Positions 1-9,560 of a stretch of DNA of 49,849 nucleotides are shown here, in pieces. The stretch is from NCBI GenBank assembly GCA_016928975.1, contig JAFGJR010000055.1, forward strand, positions 1 through 49,849. The letters are read 5' to 3'. This DNA comes from Sedimentisphaerales bacterium. Its GTDB lineage: Bacteria; Planctomycetota; Phycisphaerae; Sedimentisphaerales; SG8-4. The notes under the pieces were generated by a model. It ran no database searches and was not told the DNA's origin. It saw only the letters and a list, made by a program, of their open reading frames with translations. Numbering within the stretch: position 1 is the first letter of the stretch; the number at the start of each line of letters is the position of its first letter. The position numbers were made by a program, and so were the translations under genes.

Positions 1-2007
1 CAACAGCATGCCGAGGTTCCGGTAGACGGAGGCAATTGCGGGGTCCTGCAGCCCTGCCTTCCTGTGGTAGTCGATGGCGCGGTGAAAGACCCCCACGGCA
101 TCCTCCAGCTTGTCCTGTTCCACCCGCATCTTGCCGATCTCGTTGTAGGCATCAATAGACAGCGAGGGGTCCAGCTCAATGGCCTGTTCATACTGCGCGA
201 TGCTCCGCTCCCATTCTTCGAGGCCGCGACGCCGCATTGCAGCACTTGGATCATAGGGCTCGCCGCGTGGAAGCTCCCAGGCATGCCGCAGGTCGCGCCG
301 ACCCTGGTTCTGCAAGGAACGGGCCCTGTCACGATACCTACGAGCGAGGATCGCCTTCGAGCCTTGTCGCAAGGCCCCGGCGAGCATGTCCTCCACCGGT
401 GCATAATCGTCCGTCAGGATGATGCCGCCGCAGGCATCTCGCAGGCGCTCCCTCTGCGACGCATTCAGGACTTCGAAACTCAGGTACTGGTCGCGCTTGC
501 GAAGAGCAGCCTGCACGTCGAGCCCGCGTTTGGCGGCGACGACGACAATGCTGTTTCGCGGCGAAGGCAGCCCTCCCTCGCCGGGCGTCACTACATGGAG
601 ACTCGGAAAGGTCTGCTCGAGCGTGCAGATGACGGCGCCGAGGAGCCGACCATCCTCGCGCGTGTCGATCAGATTGACCATGTACACGCCGTCATCCACG
701 AGCAGACGCGAGACCCTGTCGTTGAACTCCCTGGTCATCAGAGGAAACGGTACGGCATAGTCGTGGAAGGTGTCTTCGTAGATGACGTCATACCGTCGTG
801 CGCCCTTGCCCGCGCGCTCGCTCCTCAAGAGCCCGTCCACGTAGACGCGTGCGTCCATGCAGATCGTTTCGATGGAGCTGCTGCGCTCCAGGCCGAGCGC
901 TTCCGCCGCCCGGACCAGACCGGGATCGGGCTCGACGACCTCCACGACGCTGCCGGGCCAGAGGGCCTTGAGATACAGCGGGAGAACGTACCCGCTCCCG
1001 CCGATAACCATCATGGCGGGCTTGCCGCGGTCGGCAATCAGGGCCTGCGTCAGTCCGGCACAGACCTTCGTGGAGAAGTACTGGAGACTGGTCATATCGC
1101 CCATGACAGCTTCGTTACGTGTGAGCCCATCCTGGATGAGCTCGCGTCTATCGGGCCGCTTGGAGGTCTGTCTCACTGCGACGTAGCCGTACGGCGTGCG
1201 GCCGGCGTACAGAATGTTCGGGTCGAACGGCTCTCTCAGCAGTGCGGCCATGACGGTCCCCTGCGCCCATTTGGCCGGCGTCATCCCCATCGTCGCCAGG
1301 GCCATGAAGACCATTGCCCACAGATACAGCGCCCAGCAACTGACCCAGTACAGTACCGCTGCCATCAACATGGCTGCCCCAAGGAGCCACAGCACGGCCG
1401 TATTGCCGGTCGCAGGGATCAGGAGGAATCCGCCCAGAACGATTGCGGCAATCGCCCCGGCCGCACTCCAGGCATAGACGGTGCCAACCACCCGCCCCAC
1501 CTCGCCGGACGAAGCAAAGGGAATTGCGACCGCCTCAGGAGTCGTCCCCACATCGCCCGCCTGAGATCCCGCTACCATGCCTTTCTCCATCGCCGTTTTT
1601 GCGGCGACGGGAATGATCGCCCCCATCAGGCAGGAGGGAAACAGGAACACGAGGGAGGTGTGAATGAACACATGCATCGGCCAACTCAGCCGCCAGAGGC
1701 CCAGCCACTCGCCCGCCAGGTTGTTCACAATCACAATGGTCACACATGCGGCAGAGGACAAGCCGAACAGGACCGAGAGGGTGCGGCGAGAGTGATAGCG
1801 CGCTGCCATGCGCCCACCAAGGTAGTTGCCGGCCGCGACACCCACGAGCACAGTAGCGATGACTGCCGTCCACGTGTAGAGCGAGGACCCCAGATGTCGT
1901 GCCACCAGCCGGAATCCGGTCAGCATAAGGAGCCCCAGGCACCCGCTGGAAAAGAAGACAGTCACACTCGGCACGACCATCCGCAACGACCCCCTGAACC
2001 TACTCAT
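1..2007 (-). CDS. Fused membrane/spermidine-synthase-like protein with C-terminal TPRs (partial)
   Basis: An uninterrupted minus-strand frame starts at ATG 2007 and runs off the left edge (669 codons visible). The first ~260 residues form several hydrophobic segments resembling the membrane half of 'fused MFS/spermidine synthase' proteins. A class I methyltransferase-like Rossmann fold follows, with the motif VIGGSGYVLPLYL, then the acidic VEVVEPDP that normally contacts the nucleoside. The family-typical TDDYAPVEDM closes that domain. After it come Ala/Leu-rich helices with TPR character (EWERSIAQYEQAIELDPS) that continue past the edge. The soluble half resembles polyamine aminopropyltransferases, but these membrane fusions have no settled substrate and polyamine synthesis should not be assumed. 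The Shine-Dalgarno is weak (AGGAATAGG). The long plus-strand open frame over the same DNA is its shadow. Confidence 0.85.
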   Translation of the reverse strand, partial: MSRFRGSLRMVVPSVTVFFSSGCLGLLMLTGFRLVARHLGSSLYTWTAVIATVLVGVAAGNYLGGRMAARYHSRRTLSVLFGLSSAACVTIVIVNNLAGEWLGLWRLSWPMHVFIHTSLVFLFPSCLMGAIIPVAAKTAMEKGMVAGSQAGDVGTTPEAVAIPFASSGEVGRVVGTVYAWSAAGAIAAIVLGGFLLIPATGNTAVLWLLGAAMLMAAVLYWVSCWALYLWAMVFMALATMGMTPAKWAQGTVMAALLREPFDPNILYAGRTPYGYVAVRQTSKRPDRRELIQDGLTRNEAVMGDMTSLQYFSTKVCAGLTQALIADRGKPAMMVIGGSGYVLPLYLKALWPGSVVEVVEPDPGLVRAAEALGLERSSSIETICMDARVYVDGLLRSERAGKGARRYDVIYEDTFHDYAVPFPLMTREFNDRVSRLLVDDGVYMVNLIDTREDGRLLGAVICTLEQTFPSLHVVTPGEGGLPSPRNSIVVVAAKRGLDVQAALRKRDQYLSFEVLNASQRERLRDACGGIILTDDYAPVEDMLAGALRQGSKAILARRYRDRARSLQNQGRRDLRHAWELPRGEPYDPSAAMRRRGLEEWERSIAQYEQAIELDPSLSIDAYNEIGKMRVEQDKLEDAVGVFHRAIDYHRKAGLQDPAIASVYRNLGMLL

Positions 2008-2102
2008 ATTGCCTATTCCTCAACAATCAGCAAGCAGGCCAAGAAGATAGCAGGGACTCCGCGTGCAGGCAAGCGGATTCCAGCACGCACGATGGAGTTG
2101 GA

Positions 2103-2552
2103 TCAGTAGTCCAGGTACCGCATGCCGCCGTTGTCGGCACCGGGCCAGTCGAGGCGGATGGTGCCTGTAGCCGGCTGGTAGATCCACCCGTAGCCCCCCG
2201 TGGCCTCAGTGGGAAATCCCTCGGCGTTGCCGATGATGCGAAGCGTCTCCAAGCCATTGAAGGGATTCGAAGGCACTTTCCGCAGGTAGTTCTGCTCAAT
2301 GATCAACTGAAGGCGAAAGTTGTCTTCCGTCGGCTGGACGCTGCGATCGTTTCCCGGGTACCCGGGAGCCGTGTCGTTGTGATGCACGGCATGGAACTTG
2401 ATCGCCTCACGAAGAACCCGGAGATTGTCTCTGGCCGCCGCTTCCTTGGCATCTGCGGCGTTGTTGTGTAGATAGGGTATAGACAGGGCGGCCAGGATCC
2501 CGATGATAGCCGCGACAATCATCAACTCAGCTATGGAGAACGCACTTCGCAT
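2103..2552 (-). CDS. Type II secretion/type IV pilin-like pseudopilin (prepilin N-methylation signal)
   Basis: A 149-residue protein. The N-terminus MRSAFSIAELMIVAAIIG is a class III prepilin leader: a short positive head, cleavage before Phe5 and Glu at +5 (E9), followed by a ~20-residue hydrophobic helix. The usual Gly at -1 is replaced by Ala, which prepilin peptidases can tolerate. The rest resembles small GspG-like pseudopilins, with an alpha-helical spine (DNLRVLREAIKFHAVHH) and a Gly/Trp-rich C-terminal beta region. The frame stays open far upstream (to 2882), but the leader fixes the start at 2552. No other secretion genes lie nearby, so it is an orphan pseudopilin, as is common in planctomycetes. 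It could serve a type II secretion machine encoded elsewhere or a surface structure. Confidence 0.8.
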   Translation of the reverse strand: MRSAFSIAELMIVAAIIGILAALSIPYLHNNAADAKEAAARDNLRVLREAIKFHAVHHNDTAPGYPGNDRSVQPTEDNFRLQLIIEQNYLRKVPSNPFNGLETLRIIGNAEGFPTEATGGYGWIYQPATGTIRLDWPGADNGGMRYLDY

Positions 2553-2889
2553 TGCCTGTCGTCCCGGACGATGCCCTGCCGATGAGCATGCTCCCGGATA
2601 GTCGATGCTCTCCTGTGTTATCGGCTGGTCATCCCATGCACTTGACTCATGGATCCTCGTTATAGGACCCTCCACCAGAGAACATGCAAGAACCCTGTCT
2701 CCTGCTATGGAGAAGAACCCCTGCATTTCGCAGGCTGCACCCGTTGCTATCTGGCATCGACCCATGATGCACTGGAAGATCGATTCTGGATGTGAAGGGA
2801 GGAGCAATCCCGCGTGAGCGATCTCCAGACATAGACTGATCAGCCGCTCTGCACCAACTGCGAAAACCTGCCCGAAACCCACGATCAGT
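2553..2889. other. Intergenic stretch between pseudopilin and maltokinase remnant
   Basis: No supportable gene. The left end is the leader of the pseudopilin gene (minus strand). A TGA at 2815 closes the maltokinase-remnant frame upstream, and residues recognisable as maltokinase begin only near 2890. I saw no convincing promoter, tRNA or repeat. Confidence 0.5.
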
Positions 2890-3291
2890 CTGCTCGGCCA
2901 GCGGACCGGAGAGCTTCACCTGGCTCTGGCGTCTCTTATCCGGACTCCCGACCTTGCGCCTGAGCCCTTCTCCCTGCTCTATCAGGGGTCGCTGTATCAA
3001 TCGATTCGCGGCCTGGTCCTGCAGGTCTTCAGTGATCTGGACGCCAATCTGCGTTCTCTGGAGTCGGCGACGGCGGAGGCGGTCCGCAGCGTGCTCGCGG
3101 AACGGAAGACGATCTTGAAGCGTGTGCATCGGATCATGGACCGCAAGATCACCGCCATGAAGATACGCACACGTGGCGACTACCATCTCGGCCACGTCCT
3201 TTACACCGGCAAGGATTTCGTTATCATTGGTTTTGAAGGTGAGCCGAACCGTCCCATTATGGACCGGCGTCTGAAGAAACCGGGGCTATAA
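2890..3291 (+). pseudogene. Maltokinase (TreS-Mak type) remnant, C-lobe only
   Basis: The frame reads LLGQRTGELHLALAS, then a helical segment, then ITAMKIRTRGDYHLGHVL and FVIIGFEGEPNRP. This is the unmistakable central/C-lobe pattern of bacterial maltokinases, found alone or fused to trehalose synthase. Intact enzymes are ~450 residues or more and carry HGDYHLGQVL and IIDFEGEP. Here the kinase His is Arg, the Mg-binding Asp of DFEGEP is Gly, the N-lobe is missing, and a TAA at 3289 ends the frame about where the family continues with a DVAGMLRS-type segment. No good start codon or ribosome site precedes it. The position directly before glgB matches intact treS-mak/glgB arrangements, so this looks like a decayed member of an alpha-glucan operon. 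Recognition is from remembered family patterns and was not searched. Confidence 0.8.
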
Positions 3292-3445
3292 GTTGAACAA
3301 CCGCCCCGATGGGCTGATGATAGCCATCCGCGGTGTCGAGCAGGTGCTCAGACGATCTACGATCTGCAATTTGTGATCTCACGAACAGAATGCTGAGCCT
3401 CCGATCGTCGACCGTGGATCATAATTCGAGAATCCCGAGGGTTTC

Positions 3446-5503
3446 ATGACACAGCAGAGCCAAGTTCTGACGAACTTCAGCCTCTTGACGGATCACGACA
3501 TCTACCTGTTCAAACAGGGAAATCACTTTCGTCTCTACAACAAGCTTGGCGCCCACGTGGTCGAGGTGGGCGGAGTCGCAGGCACGCACTTCGCCGTCTG
3601 GGCGCCTTGTGCAGCCCGGGTCTGCGTCGTCGGCGACTTCAACGGGTGGGACACGCAGTCCCATCCACTGTCCGTACGCAGGGACGGCTCCGGAATCTGG
3701 GAGGGTTTCATCCCGCAGATCGGCAAAGGCTCTCTCTACAAGTATCATATCGTCTCCAGCCACAACGGCTACACCGTCAACAAAGGCGACCCGTTTGCCT
3801 TCTTCTGGGAGCTGCCGCCCAACACGGCCTCGGTGGTTTGGGACCTGGGCTACGAGTGGGGCGACGACCGGTGGCTCACCCGGCGTGCCGAGCGTAACTC
3901 GATGAATGGGCCGATCACCATCTACGAGGTTCACCTGGGCTCGTGGCGCCGCGATCCCGCCGAGCCGGACCGCCTGCTGAGCTACGGGGAGATCGCCGGC
4001 CCGCTGGCCGAATACGTCAAGCGGATGGGCTTCACTCACGTCGAATTCATGCCAGTGATGGAGCATCCGTTCTACGCCTCGTGGGGCTACCAGACGGTCG
4101 GCTATTTCGCCCCCAGCCGCCGCTATGGATCCTGCCAGGACCTGATGAGCCTGATCGACCACTTGCACAAGAACGACATTGGCGTAATTCTGGACTGGGT
4201 TCCTTCCCATTTTCCGACCGACGAGTACGGCCTGGGATACTTCGACGGCACGCACCTCTACGAGCACGCGGATCCGCGCCTCGGCTTCCATCCGGATTGG
4301 AAGAGCGCCGTGTTCAATTATGGCCGGCACGAGGTTCGCAACTACCTGATCAGCTCCGCCATGTTCTGGCTGGACAGGTACCACGCCGACGCCCTGCGCG
4401 TCGACGGCGTCGCCTCCATGCTCTACCTCGACTACTCCCGCACGGAGGGCGAATGGATCCCCAATGAGAAAGGTGGACGGGAGAACGTCCAGGCTATCGC
4501 CTTCCTGCGCCGGTTCAACGAGATGGTGTACCGGGATTACCCCGACGTCCACACGATCGCGGAGGAATCGACGGCCTGGCCGATGGTCACGCGCCCCGTC
4601 CACACCGGCGGGCTCGGCTTCGGCATGAAGTGGAACATGGGTTGGATGCACGACACCCTCGAGTACTTCCGCCAGGACCCTGTATACCGCAAGTATCACC
4701 AGGGCATGCTCCACTTCTCTATTCTGTACGCCTTCACCGAGAACTTCATCCTGCCGCTGTCGCACGATGAGGTCGTGCACGGCAAGGGCTCGCTTTACGG
4801 CCGGATGCCCGGCGACCACTGGCAGAAGATGGCCAATCTCCGCCTGCTGTTCGGCTACATGTACACCACGCCCGGCAAGAAACTGCTTTTCCAGGGCGGT
4901 GAGCTCGGCCAGCAGCGAGAATGGAACCACGAGCACAGTTGTGACTGGCATCTGCTCGACGACCCCTTCCACGCCAGTCTTCAGAGGTGGGTCCGCGACC
5001 TGAACCATCTCTATCGAGCCGACCCGGCGATGCACGAGATGGACTTCCACGGCGATGGCTTCGAATGGATCGATTTCCACGACGCGGACAACAGCGTGAT
5101 CAGCTACCTGCGCAAGGACAAAGCCGGCAAGAACGTCCTGGCGGTCGTGTGCAACTTCACACCGGTGCCCCGCCACAGCTATCGCGTCGGCGTCCCCGCC
5201 GGCGGCGCTTGGAAGGAGATTCTCAACAGCGACGCGACCGAGTACTCCGGCAGCGGCCAGGGCAACATGGGCGGCGTCGAAGCCTCCGCCGCCTCCTTCT
5301 ACGGCAAGTTCGATTTCACTTTGTCGGTTACGCTGCCGCCACTGAGTGTGGTCGTCTTCAAGAGGCAAATCACCGCCGATTCCACCGTCGCCGTCGCGCC
5401 CGCGGACACGAGACAGGGACCCGCAAAACCGGAGACAGACTCAAAGCCTCCGGCAGCGAAATCCTCAAAAAAGGGCCGAGAAGCCGCCGGGTCGGGACAT
5501 TGA
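3446..5503 (+). CDS. glgB: 1,4-alpha-glucan branching enzyme
   Basis: A 685-residue GH13 enzyme that cuts alpha-1,4-glucan chains and re-attaches them as alpha-1,6 branches during glycogen synthesis. Order: CBM48 N-domain (FAVWAPCAARVCVVGDFNGW, ~50-70), GH13 barrel, C-terminal all-beta domain. Catalytic residues by alignment to E. coli GlgB: nucleophile D320 (DALRVDGVASM), acid E373 (TIAEEST) and D441 (LSHDEVVHGKGSL). Length fits the family apart from a ~50-residue Pro/Lys/Ala-rich low-complexity tail after the last beta domain, probably disordered. ATG 3446 has CCGAGGG upstream. It lies just after the maltokinase remnant and converges with malQ, 90 bp away. Function is secure; the tail is unusual. 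Confidence 0.97.
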   Translation: MTQQSQVLTNFSLLTDHDIYLFKQGNHFRLYNKLGAHVVEVGGVAGTHFAVWAPCAARVCVVGDFNGWDTQSHPLSVRRDGSGIWEGFIPQIGKGSLYKYHIVSSHNGYTVNKGDPFAFFWELPPNTASVVWDLGYEWGDDRWLTRRAERNSMNGPITIYEVHLGSWRRDPAEPDRLLSYGEIAGPLAEYVKRMGFTHVEFMPVMEHPFYASWGYQTVGYFAPSRRYGSCQDLMSLIDHLHKNDIGVILDWVPSHFPTDEYGLGYFDGTHLYEHADPRLGFHPDWKSAVFNYGRHEVRNYLISSAMFWLDRYHADALRVDGVASMLYLDYSRTEGEWIPNEKGGRENVQAIAFLRRFNEMVYRDYPDVHTIAEESTAWPMVTRPVHTGGLGFGMKWNMGWMHDTLEYFRQDPVYRKYHQGMLHFSILYAFTENFILPLSHDEVVHGKGSLYGRMPGDHWQKMANLRLLFGYMYTTPGKKLLFQGGELGQQREWNHEHSCDWHLLDDPFHASLQRWVRDLNHLYRADPAMHEMDFHGDGFEWIDFHDADNSVISYLRKDKAGKNVLAVVCNFTPVPRHSYRVGVPAGGAWKEILNSDATEYSGSGQGNMGGVEASAASFYGKFDFTLSVTLPPLSVVVFKRQITADSTVAVAPADTRQGPAKPETDSKPPAAKSSKKGREAAGSGH

Positions 5504-5593
5504 CGTCTCATTCAATCGCGTCACGGCAGGCGCGAAACGAAGCCAATTCGGGGCCGTCCTGAGCAAGACTGCCTGTCCGATCCCCAATGTGGT

Positions 5594-7099
5594 CTACGCT
5601 CGGCCGGAGGTCTCAGTCAGCCTTCTCAGCTTCTCGGCCAATCGTACCATCGTTTGGCCGGGCTGCATCCGCCAGAGCCAGTTGCCGTCCCGCTTCGCAG
5701 GCGTGTTCATCCTCGCCTCGGCACCCAGGCCCAGCACGTCCTGCATGGGAATGATGGCGATCCTCGCCACGGACTGCATGGCCATGCGCATCAGCTCCCA
5801 GGCAACATCGGAGGCTGCAACCTTGTACCCAAGGTACTCGAACAAGTGCTTCCTGCGCTGGCCCTTGACTTCCCGGTCGAACCAGCCGCGAGTCGTGTTG
5901 TTGTCGTGCGTGCCCGTGTAGACGATCGAGTTCCCCACGTGGTTGTGGGGCAGGTGAGGATTCTGCGCGTCATCGCCAAAGGCAAACTGCAGTACGACCA
6001 TGCGCGGCAAGTTGTAGCGGCTCACCACCTCGCGAACGTCGGCCGTGATGTACCCGAGGTCTTCCACGAAGATGCGGGCGAACGGAATCTGCCGGAACAA
6101 CTCCCGGAGGAACTTGCCGTGCGGAGCCTGCACCCACTTGCCGTGAATTGCCGTCTTCTGATGGGCAGGCACCTCCCAGTATGCCACGAGACCCCGGAAA
6201 TGATCGATGCGGGCAAAGTCGAACAGAACCAGGTTGTGCTTCATCCGCTGGATCCACCAGTGAAAACGCGTCTGCTCCAGCCGTTGCCAATCGTAGACCG
6301 GATTGCCCCAGAGCTGGCCGGTCCGGCTGAAGTAGTCCGGCGGAACGCCTGCGACGAAACGAGGTCTCTTCGATCGGTTGAGTCTGAACAGATCAGGACG
6401 AGACCAGACATCGGCGCTGTCGTAGGCCACGTAGATAGGGATATCGCCGGCAATCTGCACACCTTGTTCGTTGCAGTACCGTTTCAACTCACAATATTGT
6501 GTATAGAAAATATATTGGCTGAATCGCTCGCGTTCCGTCGGGCCGCTCAACTCCTCGTCAAGCGAGCGCAAGACACCAGCCTTCCTGTCGCGGACATCGG
6601 CCGGCCAGTCACACCACGGCTTGCCCTTGAAATGCCGTTTCAGAACCACGAAGGCCGCGTACGAATCCAGCCAGGTCTGGTGCTCCCGCGTGAACGCCTC
6701 GAACTCCGCGGGCCTTCCGCGTCGCCGGAACCGTTCAAAGGCTCTGTCGAGCAGCGTCCGCTTATAGGCGTCTGCCTTCTGATAGTCAGCTTTGTCCGCC
6801 GGAAAACCCGGTGGGTCCCGGATTTCGCTTTTTGTCAGCAGACCGCTGCGAACCAGAAGGTCCGGACTAATGAGCTGCGGGTTGCCGGCGAATGCGGACA
6901 AGCAGTTGTACGGCGAATAGCCCGTCTCAGCCGTCGTGTCATTCAGCGGCAGGACCTGCCAATAGCTCTGACCTGCCGCACTGAGGAAATCCACGAACTG
7001 ATAGGCCTCCGGGCCAAAATCGCCGACGCCGTATTTCGAAGGCAAGGATGTGATGTGCAACAGGATGCCGCTGGATCGTCGTCTGAGCATGGTCGTCAA
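5594..7099 (-). CDS. malQ: 4-alpha-glucanotransferase (amylomaltase)
   Basis: A 501-residue GH77 enzyme, the usual length, transferring alpha-1,4-glucan segments between malto-oligosaccharides in the cytoplasm. The N-terminus SSGILLHITSLPSKYGVGDFG is the classic family opening. Catalytic residues: nucleophile D299 (FARIDHFRGL), acid/base E346 (FVEDLGY) and D399 (YTGTHDNNTTRG, which includes the 250s-loop neighbourhood). It sits 25 bp downstream of the GH57/DUF3536 gene on the same strand, so the two are probably one operon for glycogen or maltodextrin turnover. It is tail-to-tail with glgB. I saw no signal peptide. Confidence 0.96.
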   Translation of the reverse strand: MTTMLRRRSSGILLHITSLPSKYGVGDFGPEAYQFVDFLSAAGQSYWQVLPLNDTTAETGYSPYNCLSAFAGNPQLISPDLLVRSGLLTKSEIRDPPGFPADKADYQKADAYKRTLLDRAFERFRRRGRPAEFEAFTREHQTWLDSYAAFVVLKRHFKGKPWCDWPADVRDRKAGVLRSLDEELSGPTERERFSQYIFYTQYCELKRYCNEQGVQIAGDIPIYVAYDSADVWSRPDLFRLNRSKRPRFVAGVPPDYFSRTGQLWGNPVYDWQRLEQTRFHWWIQRMKHNLVLFDFARIDHFRGLVAYWEVPAHQKTAIHGKWVQAPHGKFLRELFRQIPFARIFVEDLGYITADVREVVSRYNLPRMVVLQFAFGDDAQNPHLPHNHVGNSIVYTGTHDNNTTRGWFDREVKGQRRKHLFEYLGYKVAASDVAWELMRMAMQSVARIAIIPMQDVLGLGAEARMNTPAKRDGNWLWRMQPGQTMVRLAEKLRRLTETSGRA

Positions 7100-7124
7100 C
7101 TTGTGATCTCAGGTTTCAAGTCTC

Positions 7125-9560
7125 TCACGGAATCGCCAGACCCAGGCGCTGCGCGAGATGGCCGAAGTGCTCGACCCATCTGGCCGCCTTTTCATCGGCC
7201 GCTTCCGCCTTGCGCTTCATCTCCGGGTACTTCTCTCTGGACACGGTGAAGAACACGTTCTGCGCGTGCTGCAGGTCCATTTCGGGCGTCAGCATGCGGA
7301 GGATCTCCAGTCCCTTCTCAATGGACCATAGCAGGTCGAGGTCTTCCGGATCGTCCCGCCACCGGCTGGTCAGCCTGTCGATCTTGCGGCTGCCTTCAAA
7401 GCTCAGCCGTTCCTTGTCCAGGCTCAGCGACAACTGCTCCGCCTCGTCGGCCATGTCGCGAAGCCGGTGCAGATCGATCTCATCGGCCTGAATGGCGGCA
7501 CAGATGTCCTGGTTCAAAATGAACTCCGCCGGCGCCGAGAGGGCCTTGGGCAGGGGCATGTTCATGTTCCGAATCATCTGCATGATCGCGTAATTGTGCT
7601 CGTAGATGTGGCGGAAGGAGCTTTCGATCTCCTCCCATGTGCTTTCAAGAAGATCGTTGAGGATTTGCCGCTGCTGGTCCTTGAACAAATGGGTCAGCGA
7701 GTAGTTCTTTCCATCGAAGGCCGTGTTCATCAGCCGCATCACTTCGTTGCTGTCACCCTTTCGGAACGCCTTGTTCAGGTCCTGCCGGTTGCGCTTGAAC
7801 TGCTCGTCGGTCATCCGTGCCTGAACGGACGCGAAAAGATGGTGATCGCCCAGGTACAGCACGGCGGAGTCGACGGAGTATTCTTCGAGCGTGATCCTCG
7901 AAAGGATCTTCGTTCGGCTCGTCGTAAGGATCTGTACGCCGGCCTCGACTCGCTCGAAATCCTCGATCGTCGCCGAGTAGCAGTAGATGTCCGTCTTCTC
8001 CTCGGACGATTCCTCAAAGACTGAGCTCAGCGCGAAGTGAGCCCCGACGCGATGCAAATCGATGCGACCGGGCTCCACGTATGCCTCGTAGATCTCCCGG
8101 CCGTTCGCGAACGGCCTCGTGCTGGCCGGAGCGTTCTGGAGCATCTCCTTGAACTCGTGTTCAAGGTCCCAACTCTGGATCTCGTGACACAGTTGCATGG
8201 CTCTGGCGGCGTACATCATCACCTGGACTGCCTCGATGCCGGAGAGGTTGTCGAAGAACCAGCCACAGCTCGTGTACATGAGCAAGCTGTTGCGCTGCAT
8301 CTCCAGCAGCTTGAGAGACGTGACCCTGTCCTCGCGGCTCAACTCCTTGCCGGCCGCACTCGCGACGAAATTCCGCACGTTTTCCGGCGATCGGTCGTTG
8401 ATGACGGATATGTACTCGTTGCGAAGCTTCCAGGGATCGGGATGATACTTCGACATGCGCGCCTCATAGACTTCGGCGATCTTGTCCCGCAACCAGTCCA
8501 AGGCATGGCGCAGCGGCGCCCGCCACTGCTGGCGGCCCGAGCGCGACGGATCGGCGGCGCAGCCGCAGTTGCCGCGCCATCTCTCCACGCCGTGCGCGCA
8601 ACTCCAGGAGCTGTTCTCCCAGATTTCCGCCTCATGCTCCGGCGGGAATCTCGCGAGGAATTCGCCGTACGTCGTGATTTTCGCCAGGCGGTTCTCCTGG
8701 ATGTGGTGAAGGCAATAGGCCAGCGCCATGTCGCCGTGATGGTGATGGTGGCCGAACGATTCGCCATCCGTGGCCACATGAGCCAGATGCGCCTGCCCAT
8801 CCTCAGGAGGAAAGGAGTCCATGATTCGCCGTGCGAAGTTCTCGCCGCTATGCAGCAACCCGCCGTATGCGATATCGTGTGAAGGCCGCCCGCAGTAGAA
8901 GAACAGCACAATCTGCCTCCCGGAAGGCAGATTGCAGACGTATGGCACCGTGGTGTCGACATCATTCTCGTTCACATCGCGCCACCGCCGGCCGGGACCC
9001 GTCCGCCGTGTCCGCTTCGCCTGTCGCGGCGCCAGGATCGTGAATCTGATTCCGTAGTCCACCAGGACCTCGAGCGTGGCCAAATCCACAGCCGTCTCGG
9101 GCAGCCACATCCCCTCCGGCTCCCGCCGAAATCGCCGGCGGAAATCCTCAATGCCCCAGACAACCTGGGTGTGCTTGTCCCGCATGCTCGCCAGGGGCAA
9201 AATGATATGGTTGTACGCCTGGGCTATGGCGCAGCCATGGCCGGAAAACCGCTCACAACTGAGCCTGTCCGCCTCCAGGACTTTGTCATACACGTCCGGC
9301 GCGTGGGACTCGAGCCAGTACACCAGGGTCGGACCGAAGTCAAAACTGATGCTCTCGTAGTTGTCGACGATCTCGATGATTTTGCGGTCGGGTCCCAGGA
9401 TCCGTGAGGCGGCATTCTGCCTGTAGCATTCCTCCGTGATGCGTGCGTTCCAATCATGATACGGATATGCGGAATCCTGCAGTTCGACGTATTCCAACCA
9501 CGGGTTCTCCCGAGGGGGCTGATAGAAGTGCCCGTGGATGCAGACATATTTGTCCATCAT
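7125..9560 (-). CDS. GH57-family protein with DUF3536 (alpha-amylase/mannosidase-like)
   Basis: 811 residues. The N-terminal half is a GH57 barrel (KYVCIHGHFYQPPRENPW at the start). The WLPETAVD motif places the predicted nucleophile at E155, and a His-rich FGHHHHHGDMALAY segment follows. The C-terminal half matches the helical DUF3536 architecture (COG1449-type proteins, usually 800-850 residues). Such proteins accompany glycogen genes in many bacteria and are thought to act on alpha-glucans; the exact reaction is not established. No signal peptide, so cytoplasmic. The ribosome site GAAAGG precedes two adjacent ATGs (9560, 9557). It is first in an operon with malQ, which supports a glucan role. 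It is transcribed divergently from the GH78 gene across 338 bp. Confidence 0.88.
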   Translation of the reverse strand: MMDKYVCIHGHFYQPPRENPWLEYVELQDSAYPYHDWNARITEECYRQNAASRILGPDRKIIEIVDNYESISFDFGPTLVYWLESHAPDVYDKVLEADRLSCERFSGHGCAIAQAYNHIILPLASMRDKHTQVVWGIEDFRRRFRREPEGMWLPETAVDLATLEVLVDYGIRFTILAPRQAKRTRRTGPGRRWRDVNENDVDTTVPYVCNLPSGRQIVLFFYCGRPSHDIAYGGLLHSGENFARRIMDSFPPEDGQAHLAHVATDGESFGHHHHHGDMALAYCLHHIQENRLAKITTYGEFLARFPPEHEAEIWENSSWSCAHGVERWRGNCGCAADPSRSGRQQWRAPLRHALDWLRDKIAEVYEARMSKYHPDPWKLRNEYISVINDRSPENVRNFVASAAGKELSREDRVTSLKLLEMQRNSLLMYTSCGWFFDNLSGIEAVQVMMYAARAMQLCHEIQSWDLEHEFKEMLQNAPASTRPFANGREIYEAYVEPGRIDLHRVGAHFALSSVFEESSEEKTDIYCYSATIEDFERVEAGVQILTTSRTKILSRITLEEYSVDSAVLYLGDHHLFASVQARMTDEQFKRNRQDLNKAFRKGDSNEVMRLMNTAFDGKNYSLTHLFKDQQRQILNDLLESTWEEIESSFRHIYEHNYAIMQMIRNMNMPLPKALSAPAEFILNQDICAAIQADEIDLHRLRDMADEAEQLSLSLDKERLSFEGSRKIDRLTSRWRDDPEDLDLLWSIEKGLEILRMLTPEMDLQHAQNVFFTVSREKYPEMKRKAEAADEKAARWVEHFGHLAQRLGLAIP

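Noticed and set aside
64..2109. 681-codon plus-strand open frame
   Set aside because: Antisense to the spermidine-synthase-like gene. Its translation is Arg/His/Pro-rich with no motif, while the minus strand gives clear family motifs.
3419..5368. 649-codon minus-strand frame over glgB
   Set aside because: Mirror of glgB codon bias in GC-rich DNA; glgB catalytic motifs are intact on the plus strand.
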